Shown here piece after piece: positions 9,352-19,613 of a stretch of 35,830 nucleotides of DNA. This DNA comes from Cytophagaceae bacterium SCN 52-12 (lineage in GTDB: Bacteria; Bacteroidota; Bacteroidia; Cytophagales; Spirosomataceae), in NCBI GenBank assembly GCA_001724175.1, contig MEDT01000054.1, positions 1 to 35,830 on the forward strand, read 5' to 3'. Under the pieces are notes generated by a model, which was not told the DNA's origin, did no database searches, and saw only the letters and a program-made list of their open reading frames with translations. How positions within the stretch are numbered: position 1 is the first letter of the stretch; each line of letters starts with the position of its first letter. A program made the position numbers and the translations under genes.

Positions 9352-9627
9352 TCAGTCTAAACGGGCATTCAAAGGTTGGTGCGTTTTTCTTACTATGCGG
9401 CTGGCAGCTTCTGCGATTTAAAAGTAACGTATTACGGAGGCAATCCGTATCCGGACGGCAAATGTTTTGACCGGACGCCCCAAAGAAATTTCACCCCCGA
9501 TTTTGTCCGCTTCCCGTCAAATATGCTATCTGGCTCTTTAAAGTTGTAAGACATTTGGTCCCGGAAATTTTACGTTTATATAAACTAAAGGGAATATAGA
9601 CGTAACTTACATCAGGCTGGTAAACCG

Positions 9628-9649
9628 CCCGGCAGGTTCTCTTGCCGGG
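9628..9649 (+). promoter_or_regulatory. Hairpin in the leader of the lipid operon
   Basis: CCCGGCA (9628-9634) pairs perfectly with TGCCGGG (9643-9649), and a G-T wobble can extend the stem. It ends 22 bases before the ATG at 9672, just upstream of a purine-rich ribosome-binding region (AAGAGCAGG). It may tune translation or mark a processing point. The rest of the 320-bp gap between the divergent genes shows a second perfect 6-bp hairpin (9433-9438 with 9444-9449), but I see no convincing pair of promoter boxes. Confidence 0.4.
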
Positions 9650-9671
9650 ACAGCATTATAAAAGAGCAGGT

Positions 9672-10376
9672 ATGTCAGGAGAACAAGCACAGGTAAAGAA
9701 AATTTTCAGCGATCGGCCCCGTACCCATTTGCTGAAGAAATACGAGCAGGCGGTCCTATCACGTCTCGTCCGCATTATACCGCTCTCCTGCGGCCCCGAT
9801 ATGATGACGGGAATCGGCTTTTTCGGAAGCCTGCTTGTTTTTGCCTCTCTTGTCTCGGCCAGGTTTTTCTCTCCGTGGTTCCTCTGGATCGCCGTTGCAG
9901 GATTCGCGATCAACTGGTTCGGCGATTCGCTGGACGGCAGGCTGGCCTATTACCGGAACATCCCCAGGAAATGGTACGGGTTTTCTCTGGATGTAGTGAT
10001 GGACTGGCTCAGCACCGCCGTTACCGGCCTGGGCGCCTTTGTTTACCTGACGGGCGAATGGGGCAAAATCCTGGCTTTCCTGGTAGTGGTCATGTATGGC
10101 TGGGCGATGATCCTTTCCCAGCTTCAGTTCAAAATTACCGGCACTTATAAAATAGATGCGGGCATCATGGGCCCTACCGAATTCCGCATCGTGCTGGCGC
10201 TCGTAATAGTCTTGGAATTTTTTTATACAGGCTCGCTGGTCTACCTGCTGGGCATAATTTTTGCCATATTACTCATTATCAATACTATAAGCAGTAAGGA
10301 ACTCTTATCTCTTGCAGATTTTGCCGACGAAGAAGAGAAAAAATCAGTGTCGGAAGTCAACAGTTTAGATTCCTGA
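9672..10376 (+). CDS. CDP-alcohol phosphatidyltransferase family membrane enzyme
   Basis: An integral-membrane enzyme of 234 residues. This family moves a phospho-alcohol from a CDP-alcohol to an acceptor (or forms phosphatidyl alcohols) using two metal ions. The signature is visible as GDSLDG, then YYR, YG, SLD and VMD: D-x2-D-G, then G-x3-D-x3-D with the correct spacing. The usual DGxxAR is here DGRLAYYR, so the Arg directly after Ala is replaced by Tyr and an Arg lies two places on. About six hydrophobic segments span the protein. I chose ATG 9672, which has a purine-rich upstream stretch; the longer frame opens with a TTG inside a hairpin. It lies 46 bp ahead of the serine palmitoyltransferase, so the likely job is attaching a polar head group to a sphingoid or ceramide lipid; this role is inferred from context. 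Confidence 0.85.
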   Translation: MSGEQAQVKKIFSDRPRTHLLKKYEQAVLSRLVRIIPLSCGPDMMTGIGFFGSLLVFASLVSARFFSPWFLWIAVAGFAINWFGDSLDGRLAYYRNIPRKWYGFSLDVVMDWLSTAVTGLGAFVYLTGEWGKILAFLVVVMYGWAMILSQLQFKITGTYKIDAGIMGPTEFRIVLALVIVLEFFYTGSLVYLLGIIFAILLIINTISSKELLSLADFADEEEKKSVSEVNSLDS

Positions 10377-10389
10377 ATTGTTATCCTGA

Positions 10390-12742
<2,353 letters not shown>

Positions 12743-12746
<4 letters not shown>

Positions 12747-13738
12747 ATGCAAAGATCCTCGTTACCGGCGCTAACGGGTTCATCGGGTCCCACCTCGTCG
12801 CAGCTTGTCTGAAACGGGGGTTCGAGGTGCATGCCGCAGTCCGGGAAAACAGCAGCATGGCGGTGTTCAACTCACTGGTCGCGCCGGATGCAAAGCTGAA
12901 GATCGTGTATCCGGAATACGGAAGCCCCGCGGAGCTCGGGCGGCTGATGTCATTGGAAAAATACCGGTATATCGTCCATAACGCAGGCATTACCAAAGCC
13001 GGAAGCGAAGAGGCCTACCGTAACGTCAACGCCGGCCTTACCTGCAGCCTGGGCCGGGCCGCTATCAGCTCCGGTACGGCTCCCGACCGCTTTATTTATG
13101 TCAGCAGCCTGGCCGCACTGGGACCGCTGAGCTATTCGGGCGAGGGCGCCAGGCCCAACCCCGTTACCGCTTACGGCAGGAGCAAGCTGCTGGCCGAGGC
13201 CGGGCTGAAGGAGATAAAAGGGCTGCCCGTAACCGTCATCAGGCCCACGGCGGTATACGGCCCGGGCGAAAAGGACCTGTTCATAGCGCTCCGGCTGCTC
13301 GCCGGCGGATGGGACCTCAATATGGGGGCAAACCCGCAGAAGCTGACTTTTGTGTATGTGCACGATCTGGTAGAGGCAATAGCGCTTGCGTTAAGAAAAC
13401 AAACGCCCGACTGGCTGAGCTTCGACATTTCGGACGGCCTCGAGTACGACCGTTATGCGCTTTCTGAAGCTTTTTCAAGGGCAAGCGGGATAAAAGCCAG
13501 GCGCATCCACCTTCCTGTGAGACTGGTAAATACGATAGCAGGCGTCAATGAATGGTATACATCGCTGGCAGGCGGCTATCCCGCCCTCAACAGAGAAAAA
13601 GTCAGGGAGCTCACCGCTGAAAACTGGCTTTGCAATATTCAACCCGCGCAGGAACTGCTCGGATACAGGCCCCGGTATGACCTGACCAGCGGACTGGCGG
13701 AAACCTGGCGGTGGTATAAAGAAAAGAAGTGGCTCTGA
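12743..13738 (+). CDS. Extended SDR, candidate ceramide/ketosphinganine reductase
   Basis: A 331-residue NAD(P)-dependent epimerase/dehydratase-type SDR. It has the Rossmann motif GANGFIG at 9-15, the YVSSLAALG segment carrying the catalytic Ser, and a YGRSK active site (Tyr-x3-Lys) followed by VIRPTAVYGPGEKD. The length and the C-terminal substrate-binding region fit the extended SDR class. In known bacterial sphingolipid clusters a protein of this class (CerR) reduces the 3-keto group, probably after N-acylation. Its start overlaps the acyltransferase stop by ATGA, and the next gene begins shortly after its stop. The fold is certain; the substrate is inferred from neighbours, and a sugar-nucleotide epimerase is the main alternative. 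Confidence 0.8.
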
Positions 13739-13781
13739 AAAAGGCTGGTAAATGCGGCAGGAAAGAGCCTGCCTGAACATC

Positions 13782-16376
13782 ATGAAATTTTCAACAAACA
13801 ACAAAAGGATTTTCTCCCTGCGGAAAACCGGTATCCCGGCTATTTTCCTCTGCCTGCTGACTTCAGGCACATTTACCCTCTCCTATGCGCAGAACAGGGT
13901 GGTCAGGGGTAAGATCTCAGACAGCCGTTCCGGCGAAACGCTGCCTTTTGCCAGCTTGCTTGTACAGGGCACCGCCTCCGGCACCGCGGCTGACGACGAC
14001 GGCCGCTTTGTCCTCTCCGTACCGCCGGGAGCGGACACGCTCGTCGTGACGTACATAGGATACGTCACGAAAAAAATTGCAGTTTCCGGAGAGAAAAGTC
14101 AGCTGCTGGATATCACGATGGACGTTGATGCTTCTATGCTCACCGAAGTGACCGTCAAGGCGAGAGGGCGGTACAGGAACCGTAATAACCCGGCCGTGGA
14201 GCTGATCAGGAAAGTAATAGCATATAAGGATAGCAACAGGATACTGAAAAATGATTACGTAGAATATGAGCAGTACGAGAAGATAACGCTCGCCATCAGC
14301 AACCTTTCCGACAAATTCGTAGAAAGGGGCATCTTCAAAAAGTACCAGTTCCTTTTTGAAGATGATCCGACTGCCGAAGGTTCCGGGCACCAGCTTCCGG
14401 CCTATATGCAGGAGCAGCTTTCGCAGGTCTACTTCAGGAGAAATCCTTACAAGCTGAAGCAATACATAAAGGCCGAGCGAAAAGCCGAGTATGATAACCG
14501 GTTTGTCGATAATGACGGGCTGAGCAGCTATGTCAACAGGCTGTATGAGGACATTGATATCTATAAAAATGATGTAGCCATCGCTACCAACCTGTTTTTA
14601 AGCCCGCTTGCCGGTTCGGCGCCCGCTTTTTACAAATTTTTTATCCGGGATACGCTCAAAAATCACGAGCCTAACCTGATCGAGCTGGGGTTTGTGCCCC
14701 GTAATAAGTCGGATATGCTGTTTGAAGGGAAGCTGTACATTACCCTCGACGGCCGCTATGCCGTCAATTATGCCTACCTTTCGGTAAACAAGGACATTAA
14801 CCTCAACTTCATGCGGGGCCTGGAAGCGAAGCTGGAATTCGAAAAAGCCGCCGACGGCCGGTACCGGCCCGAAAAAACCACCCTTTCGATGGAGTTTGCG
14901 CTCACCGAAAAAGGTGCGGGCATAACGGGGCGACGGACCACCAGCTATAAGAACTATGTGCTCAACCGGCCGCTCCCGGATGCGCTGTATTACGGCCCGC
15001 CCAAAGAATTCACGCCCGACAGCAGCAGCCTGGCTACCGACAGCTACTGGGATAGCGCGCGTCATATGCAGCTCGAGAGAGCAGAGCGCAACATCTACAG
15101 GAATGTGGATACCCTCCAGACCATCACCTCTTTCCGGCGCACCATGGACGTCGCCACTATTCTCTTTGCAGGCTACAAGTCGTTCGGAAAATTCGAGGTA
15201 GGCCCGGCAAACACCTTCTACAGCTTTAACCCCATAGAAGGCTTCAAGCTCCGCCTGGGCGGCAGGACCACTGCCGGTCTTTCGAAGCGCTATTATTTTG
15301 AAACCTACACGGCCTACGGGTTTACGGATGAGAAATGGAAGTATTTCCTGAGCGGCACCTATTCGATCAATAACAAATCCGTCTACCACTTCCCGCTGCA
15401 TTATATCCGGCTGAGCTACCAGCACGACACTAAGATCCCGGGCCAGGATCTGCAGTTTATCCAGGAAGACAATTTTCTCCTTTCTTTTAAAAGGGGTGAA
15501 AATAACCGCTATCTCTATAACGATCAGCTGAAGCTGGAATACGTCAGGGAATTCGCAAGCAGGCTTTCGGTCAGGGCCGGTATTACAAAGTGGGCGCAGA
15601 AGCCGGCAGGCGTGCTGCAATACATCGAAGCGGGCAGCCCGTCAGACAGCCCGAACGTGGTCGGCGAGCTGAATAACACCGATATCGGCATCGAGCTCCG
15701 GTATGCTCCCAATGAGCAATTCTACCAGGGGAAGCTCTACCGCACGCCTATTATCAATAAATACCCGATTTATACTTTACGTTACAATGCCGGCGTCAAA
15801 AACCTGATGGGCGGGCAAAATACTTATCATCACGTCAGCGGATCGGTGTTCAGCCGCTTCTATCTCTCGCAGCTCGGGTTTGCCGATATCGATGTGGAAG
15901 GCGGCTATATTTTCGGCAGCAAGATTCCCTTCCCGCTGCTGATGATCCACCGGGCCAACCAGACCTACGCCTACCAGCTCAACTCGTACAACCTGATGAA
16001 TTTTCTTGAATTTACGAGCGATCACTGGGCCGGTCTCAATGTCCAATACTATATGAACGGTTTCCTTTTCAACAAAATACCGTTGTTCAAACGCCTGAAA
16101 TGGAGAGAGGTATTCAGCTTCAAAATGCTGAAAGGCGGCCTGAGAAAGGAAAATGACCCGGCTTATACCAGGGAGCAGATATATGAATTCAGCAGGGATG
16201 AGCAGGGGCGGCCCATCACCTATACGCTGTCGGAGGAGCCTTATATGGAAGCCAGCGTAGGAATTGCCAATATTTTCAAGCTGTTCAGGGTAGATATTGT
16301 AAAAAGGCTTTCCTACCTGGATCACCCCAATGTGACAGGCTGGGGCATAAGGGCCCGGTTCAGGCTGGATTTTTAG
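13782..16376 (+). CDS. DUF5686 / carboxypeptidase-regulatory-like outer-membrane protein
   Basis: A protein of about 864 residues. After a signal peptide (IFSLRKTGIPAIFLCLLTSGTFTLSYAQ) comes a CarboxypepD_reg-like beta domain (VVRGKISDSRSGETLPFASLLVQGT, GRFVLSVPPGADTLVVTYIGY), then a long beta-strand-rich region with FSFNPIEGFKLRLGGRT, and a C-terminal strand ending RARFRLDF with terminal Phe, as in outer-membrane barrels. This is the layout of Bacteroidota DUF5686 proteins, which are large surface proteins of unknown function. I prefer ATG 13782, because it places the signal peptide at the terminus. ATG 13752 would add ten polar residues. It follows the SDR by about 40 bp in the same operon, so a link to sphingolipid handling in the outer membrane is possible but unproven. 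Confidence 0.8.
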   Translation: MKFSTNNKRIFSLRKTGIPAIFLCLLTSGTFTLSYAQNRVVRGKISDSRSGETLPFASLLVQGTASGTAADDDGRFVLSVPPGADTLVVTYIGYVTKKIAVSGEKSQLLDITMDVDASMLTEVTVKARGRYRNRNNPAVELIRKVIAYKDSNRILKNDYVEYEQYEKITLAISNLSDKFVERGIFKKYQFLFEDDPTAEGSGHQLPAYMQEQLSQVYFRRNPYKLKQYIKAERKAEYDNRFVDNDGLSSYVNRLYEDIDIYKNDVAIATNLFLSPLAGSAPAFYKFFIRDTLKNHEPNLIELGFVPRNKSDMLFEGKLYITLDGRYAVNYAYLSVNKDINLNFMRGLEAKLEFEKAADGRYRPEKTTLSMEFALTEKGAGITGRRTTSYKNYVLNRPLPDALYYGPPKEFTPDSSSLATDSYWDSARHMQLERAERNIYRNVDTLQTITSFRRTMDVATILFAGYKSFGKFEVGPANTFYSFNPIEGFKLRLGGRTTAGLSKRYYFETYTAYGFTDEKWKYFLSGTYSINNKSVYHFPLHYIRLSYQHDTKIPGQDLQFIQEDNFLLSFKRGENNRYLYNDQLKLEYVREFASRLSVRAGITKWAQKPAGVLQYIEAGSPSDSPNVVGELNNTDIGIELRYAPNEQFYQGKLYRTPIINKYPIYTLRYNAGVKNLMGGQNTYHHVSGSVFSRFYLSQLGFADIDVEGGYIFGSKIPFPLLMIHRANQTYAYQLNSYNLMNFLEFTSDHWAGLNVQYYMNGFLFNKIPLFKRLKWREVFSFKMLKGGLRKENDPAYTREQIYEFSRDEQGRPITYTLSEEPYMEASVGIANIFKLFRVDIVKRLSYLDHPNVTGWGIRARFRLDF

Positions 16377-16406
16377 CATCAATACATCATATGGAGCACA
16401 ACAGGC

Positions 16407-17417
16407 GTGAGTACCAGGCAGTATAAAATATTGTTTTTCGCGATAGGCATCGTTACCGTGGCGGTATTGATCTACAATACCGGCTGGCATTCGATCGTGG
16501 CCAACATCGCGGCTATGGGCTACTGGTTTTTACCCGTAACCGGCTCCTGGCTGGTCATTTACCTGCTCAATGCGTGGGCTTTCCATGATATCATCCGGGA
16601 AAAAGACAAACCTGAGACGGCTTTGCCATTCGGCGAAGTGTTCCGGCTCACCATCACCGGCTATGCCATTAACTACGTCACTCCTTTTGTAGGCCTGGGT
16701 GGGGAGCCTTACCGCGTGATGGAGCTGGTTCCCCGGCTGGGCGTCACCAAAGCGGCTTCGTCTGTGCTCCAGTACGGCCTGATGCATATGCTTGCCCATG
16801 TCGCGTTCTGGCTGGCTTCAATCGCTTTGATGATCACCCGCCCGGACCTCGACGGTCTGCTGCTGGCAGGATGCCTCGTCACGCTGTTCACAGGGCTTAC
16901 GCTCGGGTATATTTTTCTCCGGATCTACCGGCAGGGATTCCTGGTGGCGGCACTGGGCTACGTGAGCAGCTGGCCGCTGATCGGCAAGCAAGCAGCCCTG
17001 CTGCTTTCCTCCCGTTACGAAACACTCAAACGAATTGACGGGCAGGTTACCGAGCTGTACGCAAACCGCAAGCCTGTTTTCTATAGGGCGCTTTTCCTGG
17101 AATTTGCGGCCAGGGTAGTCGGCTGTGCGGAAATTTACTTCATCGGGGTAGCGACCGGGCCCGACATGAGCTGGTCCGACGCAGTTATCGTCAGCTCCGG
17201 GTCCTCCCTTTTTGCCAACCTGGTATTCTTTTTCCCCATGCAGCTCGGAACCCGCGAAGGGGGAATGGCGCTGGCGCTCGGGAGCATAGGCCTGCCCGCA
17301 GCTTCGGGAGTCTTCATAAGCCTGGTCACGCGGATAAGGGAGCTCGTCTGGATCGCGATCGGGTATGCCCTCATATATGCCCGAAACCCAAATCCGGAGA
17401 AGCGGTCAGGGCACTAA
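16407..17417 (+). CDS. Lysylphosphatidylglycerol-synthase-like/flippase-like membrane protein
   Basis: A 336-residue polytopic membrane protein with about eight hydrophobic segments. GEVFRLTITGYAINYVTPFVGLGGEPYRVMEL and the C-terminal FFFPMQLGTREGGMALAL match the UPF0104/lysylphosphatidylglycerol synthase transmembrane (flippase-like) domain. The soluble synthase domain of MprF is absent, so it should only move or insert a lipid. It starts with GTG at 16407, preceded by GGAG about ten bases upstream; the ATG at 16391 is in another frame and soon hits a stop. It is 30 bp behind the DUF5686 gene, so it probably belongs to the same operon and may flip the finished sphingolipid or a related lipid across the inner membrane (inference). 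Confidence 0.78.
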   Translation: MSTRQYKILFFAIGIVTVAVLIYNTGWHSIVANIAAMGYWFLPVTGSWLVIYLLNAWAFHDIIREKDKPETALPFGEVFRLTITGYAINYVTPFVGLGGEPYRVMELVPRLGVTKAASSVLQYGLMHMLAHVAFWLASIALMITRPDLDGLLLAGCLVTLFTGLTLGYIFLRIYRQGFLVAALGYVSSWPLIGKQAALLLSSRYETLKRIDGQVTELYANRKPVFYRALFLEFAARVVGCAEIYFIGVATGPDMSWSDAVIVSSGSSLFANLVFFFPMQLGTREGGMALALGSIGLPAASGVFISLVTRIRELVWIAIGYALIYARNPNPEKRSGH

Positions 17418-17443
17418 AAAGCAGCGCCTTTTGTTAATCCGGC

Positions 17444-17860
17444 ATGAAAGTAGAAGAACCACCGCTTTTAGAAAATTCTCTCTATAACCGCATCGGCGGC
17501 AATGCAACATTACAACAGCTGGTCGACAGCTTTTACGACCAGGTATTTGCACATCCTTTGATCGGAAGGCTTTTCAAAACCGACAAGGAACTTATCAAGG
17601 AAAAGCAGCGGCTTTTTCTAACCCAGTTCCTGGGAGGCCCACAGCTGTATTCAGAGCGTTACGGACACCCGAAGATGAGGGCCAGGCACCTGCCTCATCC
17701 TATCACGCATGAAGACGCCTACGCGTGGCTGGAGTGCATGGCGCACGCGGTCAACTCATTAGGTATATCGGAAGATCTGAAGCAGGAGCTGTTTGCCAGG
17801 TTTCCCCAGACAGCCTTTTTTATGGTCAATACCGAAGCACCTGACGCTCCCCATACCTGA
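17444..17860 (+). CDS. Group II truncated haemoglobin
   Basis: A 138-residue globin of the 2-on-2 type. YNRIGGNATLQQLVDSFYDQVFAHPLIGRLF gives the B helix with Tyr31 (B10). QFLGGPQLYSERYGHPKMRARHLPHPI carries His82, which fits the proximal F8 histidine, and AYAWLECM carries Trp95 (G8), the mark of group II. These proteins bind O2 and NO and protect from or sense oxygen and nitrosative stress. The gene begins 26 bp after the flippase-like gene, on the same strand. Spacing allows co-transcription, but I see no biochemical link with the lipid genes. It is convergent with the SDR gene that ends eight bases downstream. Confidence 0.92.
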   Translation: MKVEEPPLLENSLYNRIGGNATLQQLVDSFYDQVFAHPLIGRLFKTDKELIKEKQRLFLTQFLGGPQLYSERYGHPKMRARHLPHPITHEDAYAWLECMAHAVNSLGISEDLKQELFARFPQTAFFMVNTEAPDAPHT

Positions 17861-17868
17861 GCGCGCCG

Positions 17869-18621
17869 CTATTGCCGGTGTATGACGGTAGCCTGCGACT
17901 GGGCTGCCGCAAGAATGGTCATGTCGGCGATGGTGACATGAGCAGGCGCGCTGACTGCATAAAAAATAGCATCTGCGATATCGGCTGCCTGAAGCGGCTC
18001 GAAGCCGGCATACACCTTTTCCGCTCTTTCCGCATCGCCCTTAAAACGTACCATCGAAAACCCGGTCTCTACCGCGCCCGGTGCGATGTTGGTCACCTTT
18101 ATGCCCTGCTCGGTCAGATCCAGGCGCATCCCCTGGCTGATGGCCTCGACGGCCGCTTTGGACGCGCAATATACCGCCCCGTTTTTGTAGGTCTCTTTCC
18201 CGGCTATAGAGCTGATATTGACAATGTGCCCCGACTTCCTGCCGACCATCCCGGGAATAACCGCCCGGGAAACATAGAGCAGCCCTTTTACATTGCCGTC
18301 CATCATCGCATCCCAGTCTCTGGTATCTCCCTGGTCGATCGTGCTCAACCCGTGGGCATTCCCCGCGTTGTTCACCAGGATAGAAATATGGCGCCACTCG
18401 TCCTCCAGGGAGCTGATAGCAGCCAGCGTTGCCTCTTCGCTCCGGACATCAAAGCTGAGCGTCCTGACCGCTACATCTTTTTCCAGGCTTTCCTTTAAAC
18501 CGGCCAGCTTTTCTTCACGCCGGCCGCAAATGATCAGGTCTATTCCATGTTCTGCAAATTTCCGGGCCGTGGCCTCGCCTATGCCGGAAGTTGCGCCTGT
18601 TATGAGAGCTATTTTTTTCAT
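17869..18621 (-). CDS. Classical short-chain dehydrogenase/reductase (YdfG-like)
   Basis: A 250-residue soluble NADP-type oxidoreductase of the classical SDR class. The TGATSGIGEA coenzyme loop (TGxxxGIG), ILVNNAGNAHG, NISSIAGKETYKN and the YCASK catalytic Tyr-x3-Lys are all in the right places. PGAVETGF then follows. The whole resembles YdfG-type enzymes that oxidise hydroxy acids such as serine and 3-hydroxypropionate; the substrate cannot be fixed from sequence. I chose ATG 18621 because the typical SDR opening MKKIALITGAT begins there. The longer ATG at 18654 would sit one base behind the stop of the AraC gene and cannot be ruled out. Both lie in the same direction, so the regulator may control this enzyme. 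Confidence 0.85.
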   Translation of the reverse strand: MKKIALITGATSGIGEATARKFAEHGIDLIICGRREEKLAGLKESLEKDVAVRTLSFDVRSEEATLAAISSLEDEWRHISILVNNAGNAHGLSTIDQGDTRDWDAMMDGNVKGLLYVSRAVIPGMVGRKSGHIVNISSIAGKETYKNGAVYCASKAAVEAISQGMRLDLTEQGIKVTNIAPGAVETGFSMVRFKGDAERAEKVYAGFEPLQAADIADAIFYAVSAPAHVTIADMTILAAAQSQATVIHRQ

Positions 18622-18655
18622 CCGAGTTGATATCTGATTTCCTGTTTCTGCCATG

Positions 18656-19543
18656 CTATGAAAATCTCTTTCTGTAAAGGGACGGGGGAACGCCTGTTAT
18701 TTTCTTGAAAAGTCTGGTAAAATGTGACACCGATTGAAAATTGAGCTCGAACGCGATCGTCGAGATGTCTTTCCCGGCATTCTGGAGAAGTACCTGGCTA
18801 TGCAATACGGTCGTTTCATTTACCCATTGCTTCGGCGCTTTCCCGGTAGTTTCCTTAATGCATTTGCACAGGTAATTTTCTGAGATAGACAGCTCGTCGG
18901 CGTAAAACTGTACCTCCTTATGCGCCTGGTGGTGAACCTGTACAAGCTCTTTGAACTGGTAGGCTATCTGCGACTTCCGCGAAGCAAGCGCCGCTTTGGA
19001 ATGCAGGCTGTCGAGGTGCTCCAGCGCGATCAGTATCCCCTGGAAGCACATGCAGGCAGTCTCTATGTTGCCGTCTTCAACGCATTTCAGCTCGTCTTCC
19101 AATAATTTGAAAAGTTTCGGCAGCCAGGCGTAAAAATTACCTTTCAACACAATATACGGTGAAGTAAGGTTAAAAAATGCAGGCGGGACCTTGAGCGGCA
19201 CGCCTTCCAGCAGCGTATTCTCGCATGCCAGGAAAAACCCCTCGGCATCTTCCGATATTTCGAGCGTAGCCGTAATTCTTCCCTGTTTGATAAGCAGCAC
19301 AGAACCGGCCTCCAGCCTGAAATGCGAGACCCCCAGCTGCTGTGTGATATGTCCCTTTGTCACGAACAGCATGAAACTGAAAGTCGTCTTATAAGGCAAA
19401 ACAGGGATCACGATATTCCGAAGGTAGTTTTCGATCCGGTAGAGCTGCAGCTCCGTATTATTGAACAGCACCTCTTTCGACAGCCCCGGGAGAAAGAGCT
19501 GTTTGTAGTCGAAATTGGATATCAGTTGAACAGGGAGACTCAT
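18656..19543 (-). CDS. AraC/XylS-type transcriptional regulator
   Basis: A 295-residue regulator. The N-terminal part (about 1-170) is a cupin-like ligand-binding domain (FMLFVTKGHITQQLGVSHFRLEAGSVLLIKQG). The C-terminal ~100 residues are an AraC double helix-turn-helix, seen as VQFYADELSISENYLCKCIKETTGKAPKQWV and DISTIAFELNFQSVSHFTRLFKKITGVPPSLYRKRF. ATG 19543 is used; the frame opens six bases earlier with TTG. It lies directly before the SDR gene on the same strand, which makes that enzyme the likely target. The urease-locus TonB-receptor gene ends 70 bases upstream, so read-through cannot be excluded. The inducing ligand is unknown. Confidence 0.9.
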   Translation of the reverse strand: MSLPVQLISNFDYKQLFLPGLSKEVLFNNTELQLYRIENYLRNIVIPVLPYKTTFSFMLFVTKGHITQQLGVSHFRLEAGSVLLIKQGRITATLEISEDAEGFFLACENTLLEGVPLKVPPAFFNLTSPYIVLKGNFYAWLPKLFKLLEDELKCVEDGNIETACMCFQGILIALEHLDSLHSKAALASRKSQIAYQFKELVQVHHQAHKEVQFYADELSISENYLCKCIKETTGKAPKQWVNETTVLHSQVLLQNAGKDISTIAFELNFQSVSHFTRLFKKITGVPPSLYRKRFS

Positions 19544-19613
19544 ATACAATTGTCTGCGCGCTACGCAAAAATAAGCTTTTAGCGGTGCGCAATCCTTTCA
19601 GCGGGACTTTTTT

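Noticed and set aside
14598-15620. 340-codon - strand frame inside the DUF5686 gene
   Set aside because: Antisense to a clear exported-protein gene, with no motif or ribosome-binding site.
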